Shown here piece after piece: positions 31,401-39,599 of a stretch of 64,000 nucleotides of DNA. The notes under the pieces are model-generated. The model did no database searches and had not been told where the DNA came from. It saw only the letters and a list, made by a program, of their open reading frames with translations. The stretch is from the NCBI RefSeq assembly GCF_003947435.1, contig NZ_RCOS01000146.1, positions 1-64,000 on the forward strand, read 5' to 3'. A program made the position numbers and the translations under genes. Positions within the stretch are counted from its first letter, which is position 1. Every line of letters starts with the position of its first letter. Origin of the DNA: Candidatus Methanodesulfokora washburnensis. Lineage in GTDB: Archaea > Korarchaeota > Korarchaeia > Korarchaeales > Korarchaeaceae.

Positions 31401-33320
31401 GTGGAGAAGCAGAGGAAGTATATAGAGCATCCTCTGATAAAGCCGGAAAAGATAGAAGCAAGGATATACCAGCAGGTCATAGCAGCAAGAGCGGTCGAGA
31501 AAAACACGCTGGTTGTCCTTCCAACGGGCTTAGGAAAAACAGCAATAGCAATAATGGTTATCGCATATAGGCTTCATAAATATGGTGGGAGGGCATTGAT
31601 AATGTCTCCAACTAGACCTCTTGCAATACAACACTGGAAGAACTTGAAAGATGTCCTGAAAATAGATGATATAGTCCTAGTGACAGGAAGGGTGGGTCAA
31701 GAAAGGAGAAAAGAGATATGGAGCTCTGGAAGGGTTTTTGTGGCAACGCCACAGGTTGTAAAGAATGATCTGGAGAGAGGATTTCTCTTTTTGGATGACT
31801 TCACGCTACTTGTATTCGATGAGGCACATAGAGCTGTTGGCTTGTATCCCTACGTGAAGATAGCGGATCTTTACATGAAAAGGGCAAGAAATCCGAGAAT
31901 TCTTGCTCTTACAGCTTCTCCAGGAGGAAATGAGGAGAGCATATTGGAAGTTCTCAAAAACCTGTATATAGAGAACGTTGAGGTCAGGACAAGAGAGAGC
32001 AAAGATGTCGCACCTTACCTCTCGGATCTTGAGATAGAAGTAGTGAATGTCCCCCTTAGCAAGGAGTATGAGGAAGTAATCGGTCTTCTCAAGAGTGCAA
32101 TTAAATCAAAATCCGATGAGCTCAGAGGAATGGGTGTTGATCTAGGACAAAAAGTTAGCATGAAAAACCTTCTTGAGACCCAGAAGATTCTAGCCGCCGA
32201 TGGAAGAGGAAAAGAGCTTCTAATAGTGAGTGCTATGATAAAAATTCAACATATCTTGGATCTAATGGAGATAGAGGGGGCTTCTATGGCTTACGACTAC
32301 CTGAAAAAGCTTATGAGAGGAGAAAAAGCTGCTGACAGGATTTTGATAGAGGATCCTTTTATAAAAAAGCTAATTCCAATGCTTGAGGAGCTATCAGGAA
32401 GACCTCACCCGAAGATGGATCTTCTTAGGGAAATTGTGATGAAGTTCAGGGGAAAAAAGATGATGATATTCACAAACTACAGAAGAACAGCTTATGAGAT
32501 ATATGATCTCCTTTCAAATATGAATGGAATAAAACCTTCTGTTCTTATAGGCCAACAAAGGAAGGGAGAACAGGGAATGAGTCAAGAGGAACAGAGAAAA
32601 ATATTAGAGGAGTTTATATCGGGCAACTGCAATGTCCTAATATCAACTAGTGTTGGAGAGGAGGGATTGGACCTACCAGATATGGATATCGTCTTGCTTT
32701 ATGATGCAACTCCATCTAGCGTGAGACATATACAGAGGAAGGGAAGAGTAGGAAGAATTCGCCCTGGAAAAGTAATAGCACTTCTTAGCAGAGGAAAAGA
32801 AGCTGGATTTTTCAAATTAGCATCAAGAAAGGAGAAGGAAATGGAAATAATGCTAAAAAGAGCTCTTTCTATGAGTAGAGCTTCTCCTCTTTCCCTAGAG
32901 GAAAGGCAGAGGGAAAAGATTCCTATAAAAGTGGACTTTAGGGAGGTAAATGGTCCTGTTGCAAGACTTCTTATATCCAGAGATGATGTTTCAATCGAGC
33001 TGGTGAAGATGAACGGAGTTGATTATATGATAAATGATAGAATTTTTGTAAGCAGATTAACGCAGGGAAAAATTCTACTTATAGGGGATATGAGTCTGTA
33101 TCTTAAGGAATTGAGAAGAAGATATCCCTTGCCAGTTATTCTGCTTGAAGGACGTGTTCAGGAAGAAGAGAAGATAGCAGAACTGGCATCTCTTCTAGGA
33201 ATTCCTGTTGTAAGGACAAAGAACCCTGAGGATACTGTAGATGCTTTAATCAGGATTTCAAGGGAGGGGGAAAGATCATATGGCGGAAGTAAGAAAGGAA
33301 AGATTCTTAATAGTCCATAA
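31401..33320 (+). CDS. Hef/FANCM-like helicase with degenerate ERCC4 domain
   Basis: A 639-aa superfamily 2 helicase for stalled replication forks. Walker A is PTGLGKTA, the DEAH box is FDEAHRAV, motif III is TASPGG, and QRKGRVGR is motif VI. A helical insert (residues 200-330) is typical of Hef. The C-terminal 110 residues look like an XPF/ERCC4 nuclease fold (VDFREVNG ... YPLPVILLEG) but the GDxxxERK catalytic core is replaced around NGVDYMINDRIFVSR. No helix-hairpin-helix follows. So nuclease activity is unlikely. It starts with GTG 31401. The following gene overlaps its end by 41 bases. Confidence 0.85.
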   Translation: MEKQRKYIEHPLIKPEKIEARIYQQVIAARAVEKNTLVVLPTGLGKTAIAIMVIAYRLHKYGGRALIMSPTRPLAIQHWKNLKDVLKIDDIVLVTGRVGQERRKEIWSSGRVFVATPQVVKNDLERGFLFLDDFTLLVFDEAHRAVGLYPYVKIADLYMKRARNPRILALTASPGGNEESILEVLKNLYIENVEVRTRESKDVAPYLSDLEIEVVNVPLSKEYEEVIGLLKSAIKSKSDELRGMGVDLGQKVSMKNLLETQKILAADGRGKELLIVSAMIKIQHILDLMEIEGASMAYDYLKKLMRGEKAADRILIEDPFIKKLIPMLEELSGRPHPKMDLLREIVMKFRGKKMMIFTNYRRTAYEIYDLLSNMNGIKPSVLIGQQRKGEQGMSQEEQRKILEEFISGNCNVLISTSVGEEGLDLPDMDIVLLYDATPSSVRHIQRKGRVGRIRPGKVIALLSRGKEAGFFKLASRKEKEMEIMLKRALSMSRASPLSLEERQREKIPIKVDFREVNGPVARLLISRDDVSIELVKMNGVDYMINDRIFVSRLTQGKILLIGDMSLYLKELRRRYPLPVILLEGRVQEEEKIAELASLLGIPVVRTKNPEDTVDALIRISREGERSYGGSKKGKILNSP

Positions 33321-33756
33321 GAGCAAGAGAAAAGTTCTCTCTGGAGCTGTCCTAGCACTGGCAGATATGAATGGATCAAGAGATGAGCTTAAAATAAGAC
33401 CGAGTGGGAAGAGAGGAATAAGAGAGTTCTCTGTTTTCGTAAAAAAGAGTAATACCTTCCCCCTTTCCCAGAGTGAGGCCAGAAACATAGCATTAAGAAT
33501 AATGAACAGAGGGGAAGAACCTCTATCCTTTTATTTAGTAATAAAGTATTTTTACATAAACCCTTCTACAGGAAGAAGGGTAAACCTGAAATATGACAGA
33601 TACAATCTGGAGTTTCTCCCTGAGAAAAGAGGTATATTAATGCAGATAGAAGGTATTAAGACAATGTACAGAACTCCTCCAAATGTTCTAGCAAGTATGC
33701 TGATAGAAGGGATAAGGCTGAAGCTGGGAGAAGATGTGAGACTTGAATTCGCTTGA
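33280..33756 (+). CDS. Unknown protein linked to the Hef-like helicase
   Basis: A 158-aa protein that I do not recognise. It has a basic N-terminus (MAEVRKERFLIVHKSKRK), a middle with alternating strands (IREFSVFVKK, PLSFYLVIKYFYINPSTGRR), and a helical C-terminus (VLASMLIEGIRLKLGEDV). No metal or nucleotide motif is visible. It begins inside the last 41 bases of the helicase gene, so the two are co-expressed. A role with the helicase in repair or fork processing is guesswork from that overlap. Confidence 0.65.
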   Translation: MAEVRKERFLIVHKSKRKVLSGAVLALADMNGSRDELKIRPSGKRGIREFSVFVKKSNTFPLSQSEARNIALRIMNRGEEPLSFYLVIKYFYINPSTGRRVNLKYDRYNLEFLPEKRGILMQIEGIKTMYRTPPNVLASMLIEGIRLKLGEDVRLEFA

Positions 33757-34155
33757 TCAGTGCTTAGACCTTTTTTCCTCCTCTTTCTTTCTGCCAAGCC
33801 TCTCTATTATCTTCTGAATTGTTAAAAGAGCTTCAGAGATCTCTTTTATTGATGCTGACATCGTAATAGAGGATTCTTTCGGGTAGAAATCTCTCAGCAT
33901 CTCCTCAAGTTTTGATGAAAGGATATCTCTGATCCCAATAAGCCTCATTCTCACCTTTTGCTCCTCTGCTTCCTCCTCCGATGAGACCAATATGACAGGT
34001 ATTCCACAGTAAACACAAACCACTTCTCCATTTGGCTTCTGAAAGAGGGGTGTCCCACATCTTGGACAAGTGTCCTCTAACATTTTGAACCCTCTTTTTA
34101 ATGCCTCAGCCATCTTTTTTGCCCTTGTTCCCTCATCTATAATCTCGTCCGGCAT
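33757..34155 (-). CDS. p27/Sjogren autoantigen-type zinc-ribbon protein
   Basis: A 132-aa protein of the 'Sjogren's syndrome/scleroderma autoantigen 1' family (autoantigen p27). MAEALKRGFKMLEDTCPRCGTPLFQ and EVVCVYCG make the zinc ribbon (CPRC, CVYC). The C-terminal half is helical and charged, ending in a lysine/arginine-rich tail. The molecular role is unknown. It is convergent with the preceding unknown gene and divergent from the UPF0147 gene. Confidence 0.82.
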   Translation of the reverse strand: MPDEIIDEGTRAKKMAEALKRGFKMLEDTCPRCGTPLFQKPNGEVVCVYCGIPVILVSSEEEAEEQKVRMRLIGIRDILSSKLEEMLRDFYPKESSITMSASIKEISEALLTIQKIIERLGRKKEEEKRSKH

Positions 34156-34281
34156 CCTGATTTTTCCCTTGAATCACATATTTAACGGTTACGATGATAT
34201 CCATTAAAATATATCACAGAAAGCTTATATCCGAGATCCTCTGCTGACTGCATTAGACCTGTTGTCTGTGGAGGTGGTGTT

Positions 34282-34566
34282 TTGCCCCGCAAAAAGTCTG
34301 TTGTTAAGGAGGAGTATGAGAGGATACTTCAGGAGGCAATACAGAGGTTGGATAAGATATCCCAGAATAGAAGTGCACCGAAAAACATAAGGAAGGCCAC
34401 TACAGATGCGATGGAGATCCTAAGAAGTGAGGATATCTCATATGGCATGAGATCAAGCAAAGCTATAGCAATATTAAACGAGATAATGAACGATATAAAC
34501 ATGCCCTTCCCCATAAGATCTGAGATACTGCTCATAGTAGGTTTACTCGAAAAGATAAGAGACTAA
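34282..34566 (+). CDS. UPF0147 family protein
   Basis: A 94-aa helical protein of the archaeal UPF0147 family, function unknown. The characteristic helix pairs are visible: ERILQEAIQRLDKISQNRSAPKNIRKATTDAMEIL and AIAILNEIMNDINMPFPIRSEILLIV. It starts with TTG 34282 behind GGAGGTGGTG. It ends four bases from the TyrRS gene on the other strand. Confidence 0.85.
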   Translation: MPRKKSVVKEEYERILQEAIQRLDKISQNRSAPKNIRKATTDAMEILRSEDISYGMRSSKAIAILNEIMNDINMPFPIRSEILLIVGLLEKIRD

Positions 34567-34569
34567 AAT

Positions 34570-35718
34570 CTATTCTGTAAGCTTATCACCAAGATAAGGT
34601 CTCATAGAACTAAGAACAATTTTCCATTCCTGATCCCCGAAGATTCCTTCCTCTCTCTGCCATTTTTGTAGCTCGTATAGGGGTTTTATCAGGTCTGGAT
34701 CGCTTTCAAACTTATCTCTGATAGGTTCCAGAAATTCGATCAGAAAATCTGATGCAAACTCCTTTAGATCTGCTGGGTGGATCATTCCATCCATGTAAAG
34801 CCTTTCTAGCTCCTTATATGATGAAACTTCTACAGTTCCTCCTCCAGCCTTTCTCGACAGTTTTAGCTCAGCTTTTCTATTACCTCTCAATATTATATCT
34901 CTGTATATCGAGAGAACTGGATTTATCAAGTTTCCCTCCTCATCGTACTGGTTTCTCCCTGGAGGACAAAAAGCCGCCTTTATCTTTTCCTTTATCATAT
35001 CAGGAGGATCGTGTACAGCTATGTGTGTCTGGGGCTTTGATTTACTCATCTTCTCTCCCTCCAACAACCCCGGAGAGATCTCCGTGTGTATAGCTACTGG
35101 TATATATCTTCTAACCTTTAGATCCAAATTTTTCGAGAATATCTCCCTAGCTAGGGCGTGTATTTTCCTCTGATCAGTTCCTCCTATCGCTATGTCCACT
35201 CCTAAGTAGAGTATGTCAAGCGCCTGCATTAATGGATATATCATCTGTGACACGTATGGATTTCTGCTCTCTCTAGCTATTATGGACATAGCCCTCCAAG
35301 ATCTCCTAGAGGTTACCTTTGTGGATATGTAGAGGAGATCCATCACATAGTCCTGTGAGAGCTGATAATCACTTCCAATAACTATCTTTATCTGAGGAGA
35401 TCCTATTATATGAAATACTTCCTTATAATAAGTCTCGCAAAGTCTTCTTATCACATCTTCCGGGCCTTTTCTGTTTAAAACTGCATGCACATCTGCCATC
35501 AGCGCTATAGCATCTATACCTGCTTCAATCATCTCAGCCAGCTTTATTATAGTGGAAACAGCTCCAAGATGTATTGGCCCTGATGGTTCATATCCCACAT
35601 ATGTTGTCAGCTTTCTTCCAGAGGAGAGCAGCTCCCTGAGCTCATTCATTGTCATCACATTTTCCTCTATGGGTTCAGCAACACCTCTTAGGACGAGGGA
35701 GAGCCTGTCCATCTGCAT
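34570..35718 (-). CDS. tyrS: Tyrosyl-tRNA synthetase
   Basis: TyrRS of the archaeal/eukaryotic type (class Ic). PSGPIHLGA is the HIGH-equivalent. DIAIGGTDQRKIHALARE is a substrate loop, and EKMSKSKP is the KMSKS loop. KIKAAFCPPG and the C-terminal anticodon part fit. The frame reads back to GTG 35739, but a TATA-like TTTAATA (about 35741-35748, minus strand) is some 27 bp before ATG 35718. That suggests a leaderless start there, giving 382 aa. Confidence 0.93.
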   Translation of the reverse strand: MQMDRLSLVLRGVAEPIEENVMTMNELRELLSSGRKLTTYVGYEPSGPIHLGAVSTIIKLAEMIEAGIDAIALMADVHAVLNRKGPEDVIRRLCETYYKEVFHIIGSPQIKIVIGSDYQLSQDYVMDLLYISTKVTSRRSWRAMSIIARESRNPYVSQMIYPLMQALDILYLGVDIAIGGTDQRKIHALAREIFSKNLDLKVRRYIPVAIHTEISPGLLEGEKMSKSKPQTHIAVHDPPDMIKEKIKAAFCPPGRNQYDEEGNLINPVLSIYRDIILRGNRKAELKLSRKAGGGTVEVSSYKELERLYMDGMIHPADLKEFASDFLIEFLEPIRDKFESDPDLIKPLYELQKWQREEGIFGDQEWKIVLSSMRPYLGDKLTE

Positions 35719-35791
35719 CAGAAGAAGGTTACGGCACACATATTAAATCTTTTGGATAAATGTTTATGACCTTCCTCATCTCAGCAACCCG

Positions 35792-37210
35792 ATGACCCTG
35801 CCTGACCTAGTGCTGAGCGATACCCTAACTGGTGAGAAAAGCAAATTCATACCCATAGACCCTCCACAAGTGAAGATGTATGTATGCGGCCCGACAGTAT
35901 ACGATGAACCCCACTTAGGTCATGCAAAAACCGCTGTTTTCTTTGATATCGTCAGGAGATATCTTAACAGACTCGGTTACAGCGTTTTTTATGTAGTAAA
36001 TATTACTGATATAGATGACAAAATAATAAATAGAGCTCTCGAAGAAGGAGTTGACTGGAGAGATATAGCTAAGAGGTATGAGGAGGAGTATTTCAGAGCA
36101 ATGGACTCTTTGAAGGTGCTTCCAGCTACAGTAAATCCGAGAGCAACAAATTTCATATCAAGGATGGTTGAATTTATATCAGGTCTTTTGTCAAGCGGGA
36201 AAGCTTACATAACTCCTGATGGAGTTTACTTCGATATTGAAAGCTTTGAGAGATATGGTCTTCTGTCTAAGATAAGAATGGAGGATCTTCTAAGGGATCC
36301 CAGGATCGAAAAAGGAATAAACAAGAAAAACCCTGCTGATTTTGCTCTCTGGAAATTCTCAAAACCAAACGAGCCAAGATGGAAATCTCCATGGGGAGAT
36401 GGAAGACCAGGATGGCATATAGAGTGCAGCACAATGATATACGAGCTCATGGGACCATCTATAGATATACATGGAGGGGGAAGTGATCTAATATTTCCAC
36501 ATCATGAGAATGAGATAGCACAAATAGAGGCCCTAACTGGAAGAAAGTTCGTCAGATATTGGATTCACGTCGGTCTTCTCCAAGTAAGGGGGGAGAAGAT
36601 GGCAAAATCCCTGAAGAACTACTTTTCTGTTAGCTCAGCCTTAGAAAGCTACGATGCAGATACCATCAGGATATTCCTCACATCAGCTCACTACAGAAAG
36701 CCCTTGGAGTTCTCTCCAGAATCCATAAACAGTACCAAAGAAAGGGTGAGATCTTGGAAGGATTCTACAATGAGAGCCCTGAAGTACTCAGAAGAGGGAA
36801 GAAAAGGTGATCTAACTGAAAATGAGAGAAAGATAAAGCTGGTGATTGATAATGAGGTAAGAAAATTTTTCTCGGCGATGAGCGATGATTTTAACACTCC
36901 ACTGGCATACTCATCCATCGATATCATCTCGGCAACTGCCTCTAGAATAGTCTCTGAGAGTTTATCCTACAATCTCGCATCAGAAGCCTTCTTTGGTCTA
37001 GCAGAGATCTCATCGATATTAGGGATAGACCTTGTTGCTAAGAAAGAAACGAAGGAAAGGGGATATATAGAGGCCTTAATAGAGGTCAGAAAGCAGTTAA
37101 GAGAGATGAAAATGTATGAAATAGCTGATAAAATAAGAAAAAAGCTCATGGATATGGGAGTGATAGTTGAGGATAGAAATGGAGAGACTATTTGGTGGAT
37201 AAAAGAGTAG
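35792..37210 (+). CDS. cysS: Cysteinyl-tRNA synthetase
   Basis: A 472-aa class I CysRS. MYVCGPTVYDEPHLGHAKT holds the zinc cysteine and the HIGH-equivalent HLGH. PGWHIECSTM and FPHHENEIAQ carry the other zinc ligands, and KMAKSLKN is the KMSKS loop. The C-terminal DALR-like helices bind the anticodon. Full length, starting with ATG 35792. Its presence means direct charging of tRNA-Cys rather than the SepRS route. A box C/D sRNA gene lies against its 3' end on the opposite strand. Confidence 0.95.
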   Translation: MTLPDLVLSDTLTGEKSKFIPIDPPQVKMYVCGPTVYDEPHLGHAKTAVFFDIVRRYLNRLGYSVFYVVNITDIDDKIINRALEEGVDWRDIAKRYEEEYFRAMDSLKVLPATVNPRATNFISRMVEFISGLLSSGKAYITPDGVYFDIESFERYGLLSKIRMEDLLRDPRIEKGINKKNPADFALWKFSKPNEPRWKSPWGDGRPGWHIECSTMIYELMGPSIDIHGGGSDLIFPHHENEIAQIEALTGRKFVRYWIHVGLLQVRGEKMAKSLKNYFSVSSALESYDADTIRIFLTSAHYRKPLEFSPESINSTKERVRSWKDSTMRALKYSEEGRKGDLTENERKIKLVIDNEVRKFFSAMSDDFNTPLAYSSIDIISATASRIVSESLSYNLASEAFFGLAEISSILGIDLVAKKETKERGYIEALIEVRKQLREMKMYEIADKIRKKLMDMGVIVEDRNGETIWWIKE

Positions 37211-37214
37211 ATCA

Positions 37215-37276
37215 GAGGCCTCAGAGCAGGTCAGTGAGATCACTGTTCACTCTCGTCGCCTCTCATCATCGGCCTC
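37215..37276 (-). ncRNA. Box C/D sRNA
   Basis: On the minus strand the 62-nt element reads stem GAGGCC, box C (G)ATGATGA (37263-37269), a 12-nt guide, D' GTGA, a 3-nt spacer, C' GTGATCT, a second 12-nt guide, box D CTGA (37221-37224) and stem GGCCTC. The terminal stem is perfect and both guides have the length usual in archaea. D' and C' are degenerate, as is common for internal boxes. Such RNAs direct 2'-O-methylation of rRNA or tRNA; targets were not identified. Box C overlaps the stop codon of the Mut7-C gene, so it may be processed from that mRNA. Confidence 0.7.
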
Positions 37277-37742
37277 TCAGGCTTCTAGCAATCTCGAGTT
37301 CTGAGAGCATGTTCTCATAGTGAGTTCCAGTCCAGTAATATTTATTACACTTGTTACAGACAAGTATCTGTTTTCCTGATCTCACAACAGCATCAGGAAC
37401 TTTTCCGATCGCCTCCTCCGGTCTAACCCTTCTAAGAGGAGTGTTACACGTGGGACATCTGGTTTTATCAAGATTTATTTCAAGCTGAATCCCATACTTT
37501 GCTGATATTTCTGCCAGAGCTCTAATTGGATCCTCGGGGACAAATTCAACCCTTATGTTTCTCTTCACAGCTCTCTTGAACAGATTTTCATCTCGTGTTA
37601 ATATAACACAATTTCTCTCTTCTGCTGCCTTAAGGGCTAGATCATCAAAATTTCCCATACCAAGATCTGTTATTACACTTACTCCAAGAATTCTGAGCCA
37701 TCTAGCAAGTTTTCCCAGCATCTCATCAGCTATGAACTCCAT
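37266..37742 (-). CDS. Mut7-C RNAse-domain protein
   Basis: A 158-aa protein with a PIN-like nuclease fold and zinc ribbon (Mut7-C/DUF82). EFIADEMLGKLARWLRILG is the conserved opening with the acidic D, ILTRDENLF supplies the second acidic motif, and CPTCNTPL with CNKCNKYYWTGTH forms the ribbon. It is expected to act on RNA. It ends in a stop codon that is part of box C of the sRNA, and starts about 20 bp from the tRNA-Gln gene. Confidence 0.88.
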   Translation of the reverse strand: MEFIADEMLGKLARWLRILGVSVITDLGMGNFDDLALKAAEERNCVILTRDENLFKRAVKRNIRVEFVPEDPIRALAEISAKYGIQLEINLDKTRCPTCNTPLRRVRPEEAIGKVPDAVVRSGKQILVCNKCNKYYWTGTHYENMLSELEIARSLRGR

Positions 37743-37762
37743 ACAACCGCCGTTATAAATGA

Positions 37763-37835
37763 TAGCCCCGGCCGGATTCGAACCGGCGTCACCGGGTCCA
37801 GAGCCCGGTGTGCTTGACCGCTACACCACGGGGCT
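37763..37835 (-). tRNA. tRNA-Gln(CTG)
   Basis: On the minus strand: acceptor AGCCCCG/CGGGGCT, anticodon stem CCGGG/CCCGG with loop CTCTGGA (anticodon CTG), T-loop TTCGAAT. No intron, no encoded CCA, discriminator A. It lies upstream of the Mut7-C gene, and beyond its other end the AT-rich flank leads to the cysteine-rich precursor. Confidence 0.95.
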
Positions 37836-38100
37836 GAGAAAAGGGGAAGCTTGGTATAAAAATCTTTTTCAAAAAAGCTTTTAAAGTGCTTAAGTCATAT
37901 ATTTTCTAATGTAATAGTTTATTATTAAGATTCCTTTTTTCCCTCAAAAGAAGGAATAGCCCTCTATTATTCCTCTAAGATTTCGGTCGCTTTTCCCCTG
38001 TTCTGTCAGAAACACGCTCTTGTAGAAGAATTTTAAAAAAAAGAAAAAAATGTAGATAAAAGAATTTTAAATAAAACATCTTTAGAACTGATGACCTCAT
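37836..38100. promoter_or_regulatory. AT-rich leader of the cysteine-rich gene
   Basis: These 265 bp are rich in A and T runs and hold no gene. TTTTAAATAAAA at about 38067-38078 is the best TATA box for the gene at 38101 and could yield a leaderless or very short leader. A short inverted repeat, GAATTTTAAAAAAAAG and its partial copy, is present near 38025-38070. Confidence 0.4.
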
Positions 38101-38985
38101 ATGAGGGAGAAGCTGGGCTCATGTAGTTTCTGCATCAGGTGGTCCACAAGAGGATTTGCAATATCAATCCTGCTACTAATAGCTTCAATATACCTCAGGA
38201 TAACCCCTCTTATCGTGATATCTGCCGCTGTATTCACCTTCTTCTCCGTGCTTACCACTCTACACTTTATATTTTACGTCAGAAGAAGGGAGAAGTGCAT
38301 AAGAAGGGTCAGCGGGGAGTCAAGGAGGAGGTTTATATCAACTGCATTTAAGCTTGTTGTGGGCCTCGCTTTGTACAGCATGCTGGGCAAAATACCGGAG
38401 ATATCAGCTAAACCGGAGATAAAGCCTATGAGGTCGGTTGAGCTTGCTGGAAAGGATTTGGAGGAAGCTGTAGGTAAAGCTACTGCATCTAAAGATCTGA
38501 GAAACGTATTGGATGGATTTAAGGCAGATTTAAGAAGTGCCAAGGCAATCCGTCACTTTTTGTCCTTTAACGGAAGGGAGCTAACACTTCTAGCTGTCGT
38601 AGTGCCTATTAGTGATAACAGTATTGCAACTTATTATGAGTACTCTGAGCCAGTAAGCAATATAAGAACACGAGCATATCTAATTAGCATAGAAAATGAG
38701 AAAGCGGCTATTAAAAGAATAAGCATCAACAATCACCTCATAGAAACAGAAGGCTCATGCGTATATGAATGTAGCACAGATAGCGACTGTCCTTGGGGAG
38801 AGACTTGTATTTCAGAATGCTGCTCCTGGGATCAAGGATGTCTTGGGCGATGCTGTGGTCCATGCATGGTGGCCTGTGCGGGCAGTCTAGCCTCATGTCT
38901 AACCTGCGTGCTTCTTTGGTGTCCATTATGTGCAATAATATACTGCTGCACACAAGTAGAATATATTTGTACACCAACCCCGTAG
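38101..38985 (+). CDS. Cysteine-rich exported protein, possible bacteriocin-like precursor
   Basis: A 294-aa protein with no ready match. Residues 17-33 and 36-59 are hydrophobic segments. SRRRFIS (74-80) followed by a hydrophobic run to 95 looks like a Tat signal, so this may be a Sec/Tat membrane start. Residues 100-215 form a polar domain with ELTLLAVVVPIS and ATYYEYSEPV. The last 77 residues (218-294) hold 18 cysteines, first in a hydrophilic then in a hydrophobic part (ACAGSLASCLTCVLLWC). Halocin C8 precursors have a Tat signal, a middle domain and a Cys-rich bacteriocin end. The layout is similar, the sequence is not demonstrably so. Confidence 0.6.
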   Translation: MREKLGSCSFCIRWSTRGFAISILLLIASIYLRITPLIVISAAVFTFFSVLTTLHFIFYVRRREKCIRRVSGESRRRFISTAFKLVVGLALYSMLGKIPEISAKPEIKPMRSVELAGKDLEEAVGKATASKDLRNVLDGFKADLRSAKAIRHFLSFNGRELTLLAVVVPISDNSIATYYEYSEPVSNIRTRAYLISIENEKAAIKRISINNHLIETEGSCVYECSTDSDCPWGETCISECCSWDQGCLGRCCGPCMVACAGSLASCLTCVLLWCPLCAIIYCCTQVEYICTPTP

Positions 38986-38997
38986 AGATGATCGGAA

Positions 38998-39513
38998 ATG
39001 AGCAGAATGGAGGTTCTCTCTGATATTCTTATCCTTCTATCCATTCTCCTTTTTTCCATCCATTCCAAGCTTGGCCTAGATTTCTTCCCGGAGATACCTT
39101 TCCTCTACACCTTCTCACTTATAGTTATACTTATATATCACTTTTATAAAAAGAAAGAGGGGATATCGAGGACATTCTATCTAGTGAGTATTATAGCATT
39201 TATCTTATCATCTATATTAAATCTGTTTTTGTTTCTTATACTTGGAAACAGTATAATACTTAGTCTTCAATACTTGCTTAATTTGGTAATCAGCTCGATA
39301 ACATACCCCTATTTTGTTGTTCAAAAGCCAAAGATAATTGCATTAAAAGCTTCCCTTACAATATCAGCAATTCTCTTCCTTACTTACCTAGTGACATACG
39401 AAGAACATCCTTCCATGATCCTAATGTGTCTATCAATCTCTTTGCTGCCATGCTTACCCTTTCTCCACCTCCTCATCTCTTCTATTTGCATGAGTTTACA
39501 AAAAATAAAATAA
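38998..39513 (+). CDS. Five- or six-helix membrane protein next to the Cys-rich gene
   Basis: A 171-aa integral membrane protein with five or six hydrophobic segments and few charged residues: for example LSDILILLSILLFSI, FLYTFSLIVILIYHF and FILSSILNLFLFLILG. No family recognised. It starts 12 bases after the stop of the cysteine-rich precursor and is surely co-transcribed. By analogy with bacteriocin loci it might give immunity or serve in export or maturation. That is inference from position and membrane character. Confidence 0.6.
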   Translation: MSRMEVLSDILILLSILLFSIHSKLGLDFFPEIPFLYTFSLIVILIYHFYKKKEGISRTFYLVSIIAFILSSILNLFLFLILGNSIILSLQYLLNLVISSITYPYFVVQKPKIIALKASLTISAILFLTYLVTYEEHPSMILMCLSISLLPCLPFLHLLISSICMSLQKIK

Positions 39514-39599
39514 ATTACTAGTAAACTAGATAGGATTGCATGAGGATTAATGTTATAGTCTTTATTAATCCATTTCATGTTGACGTAGAAAAACCTTTT

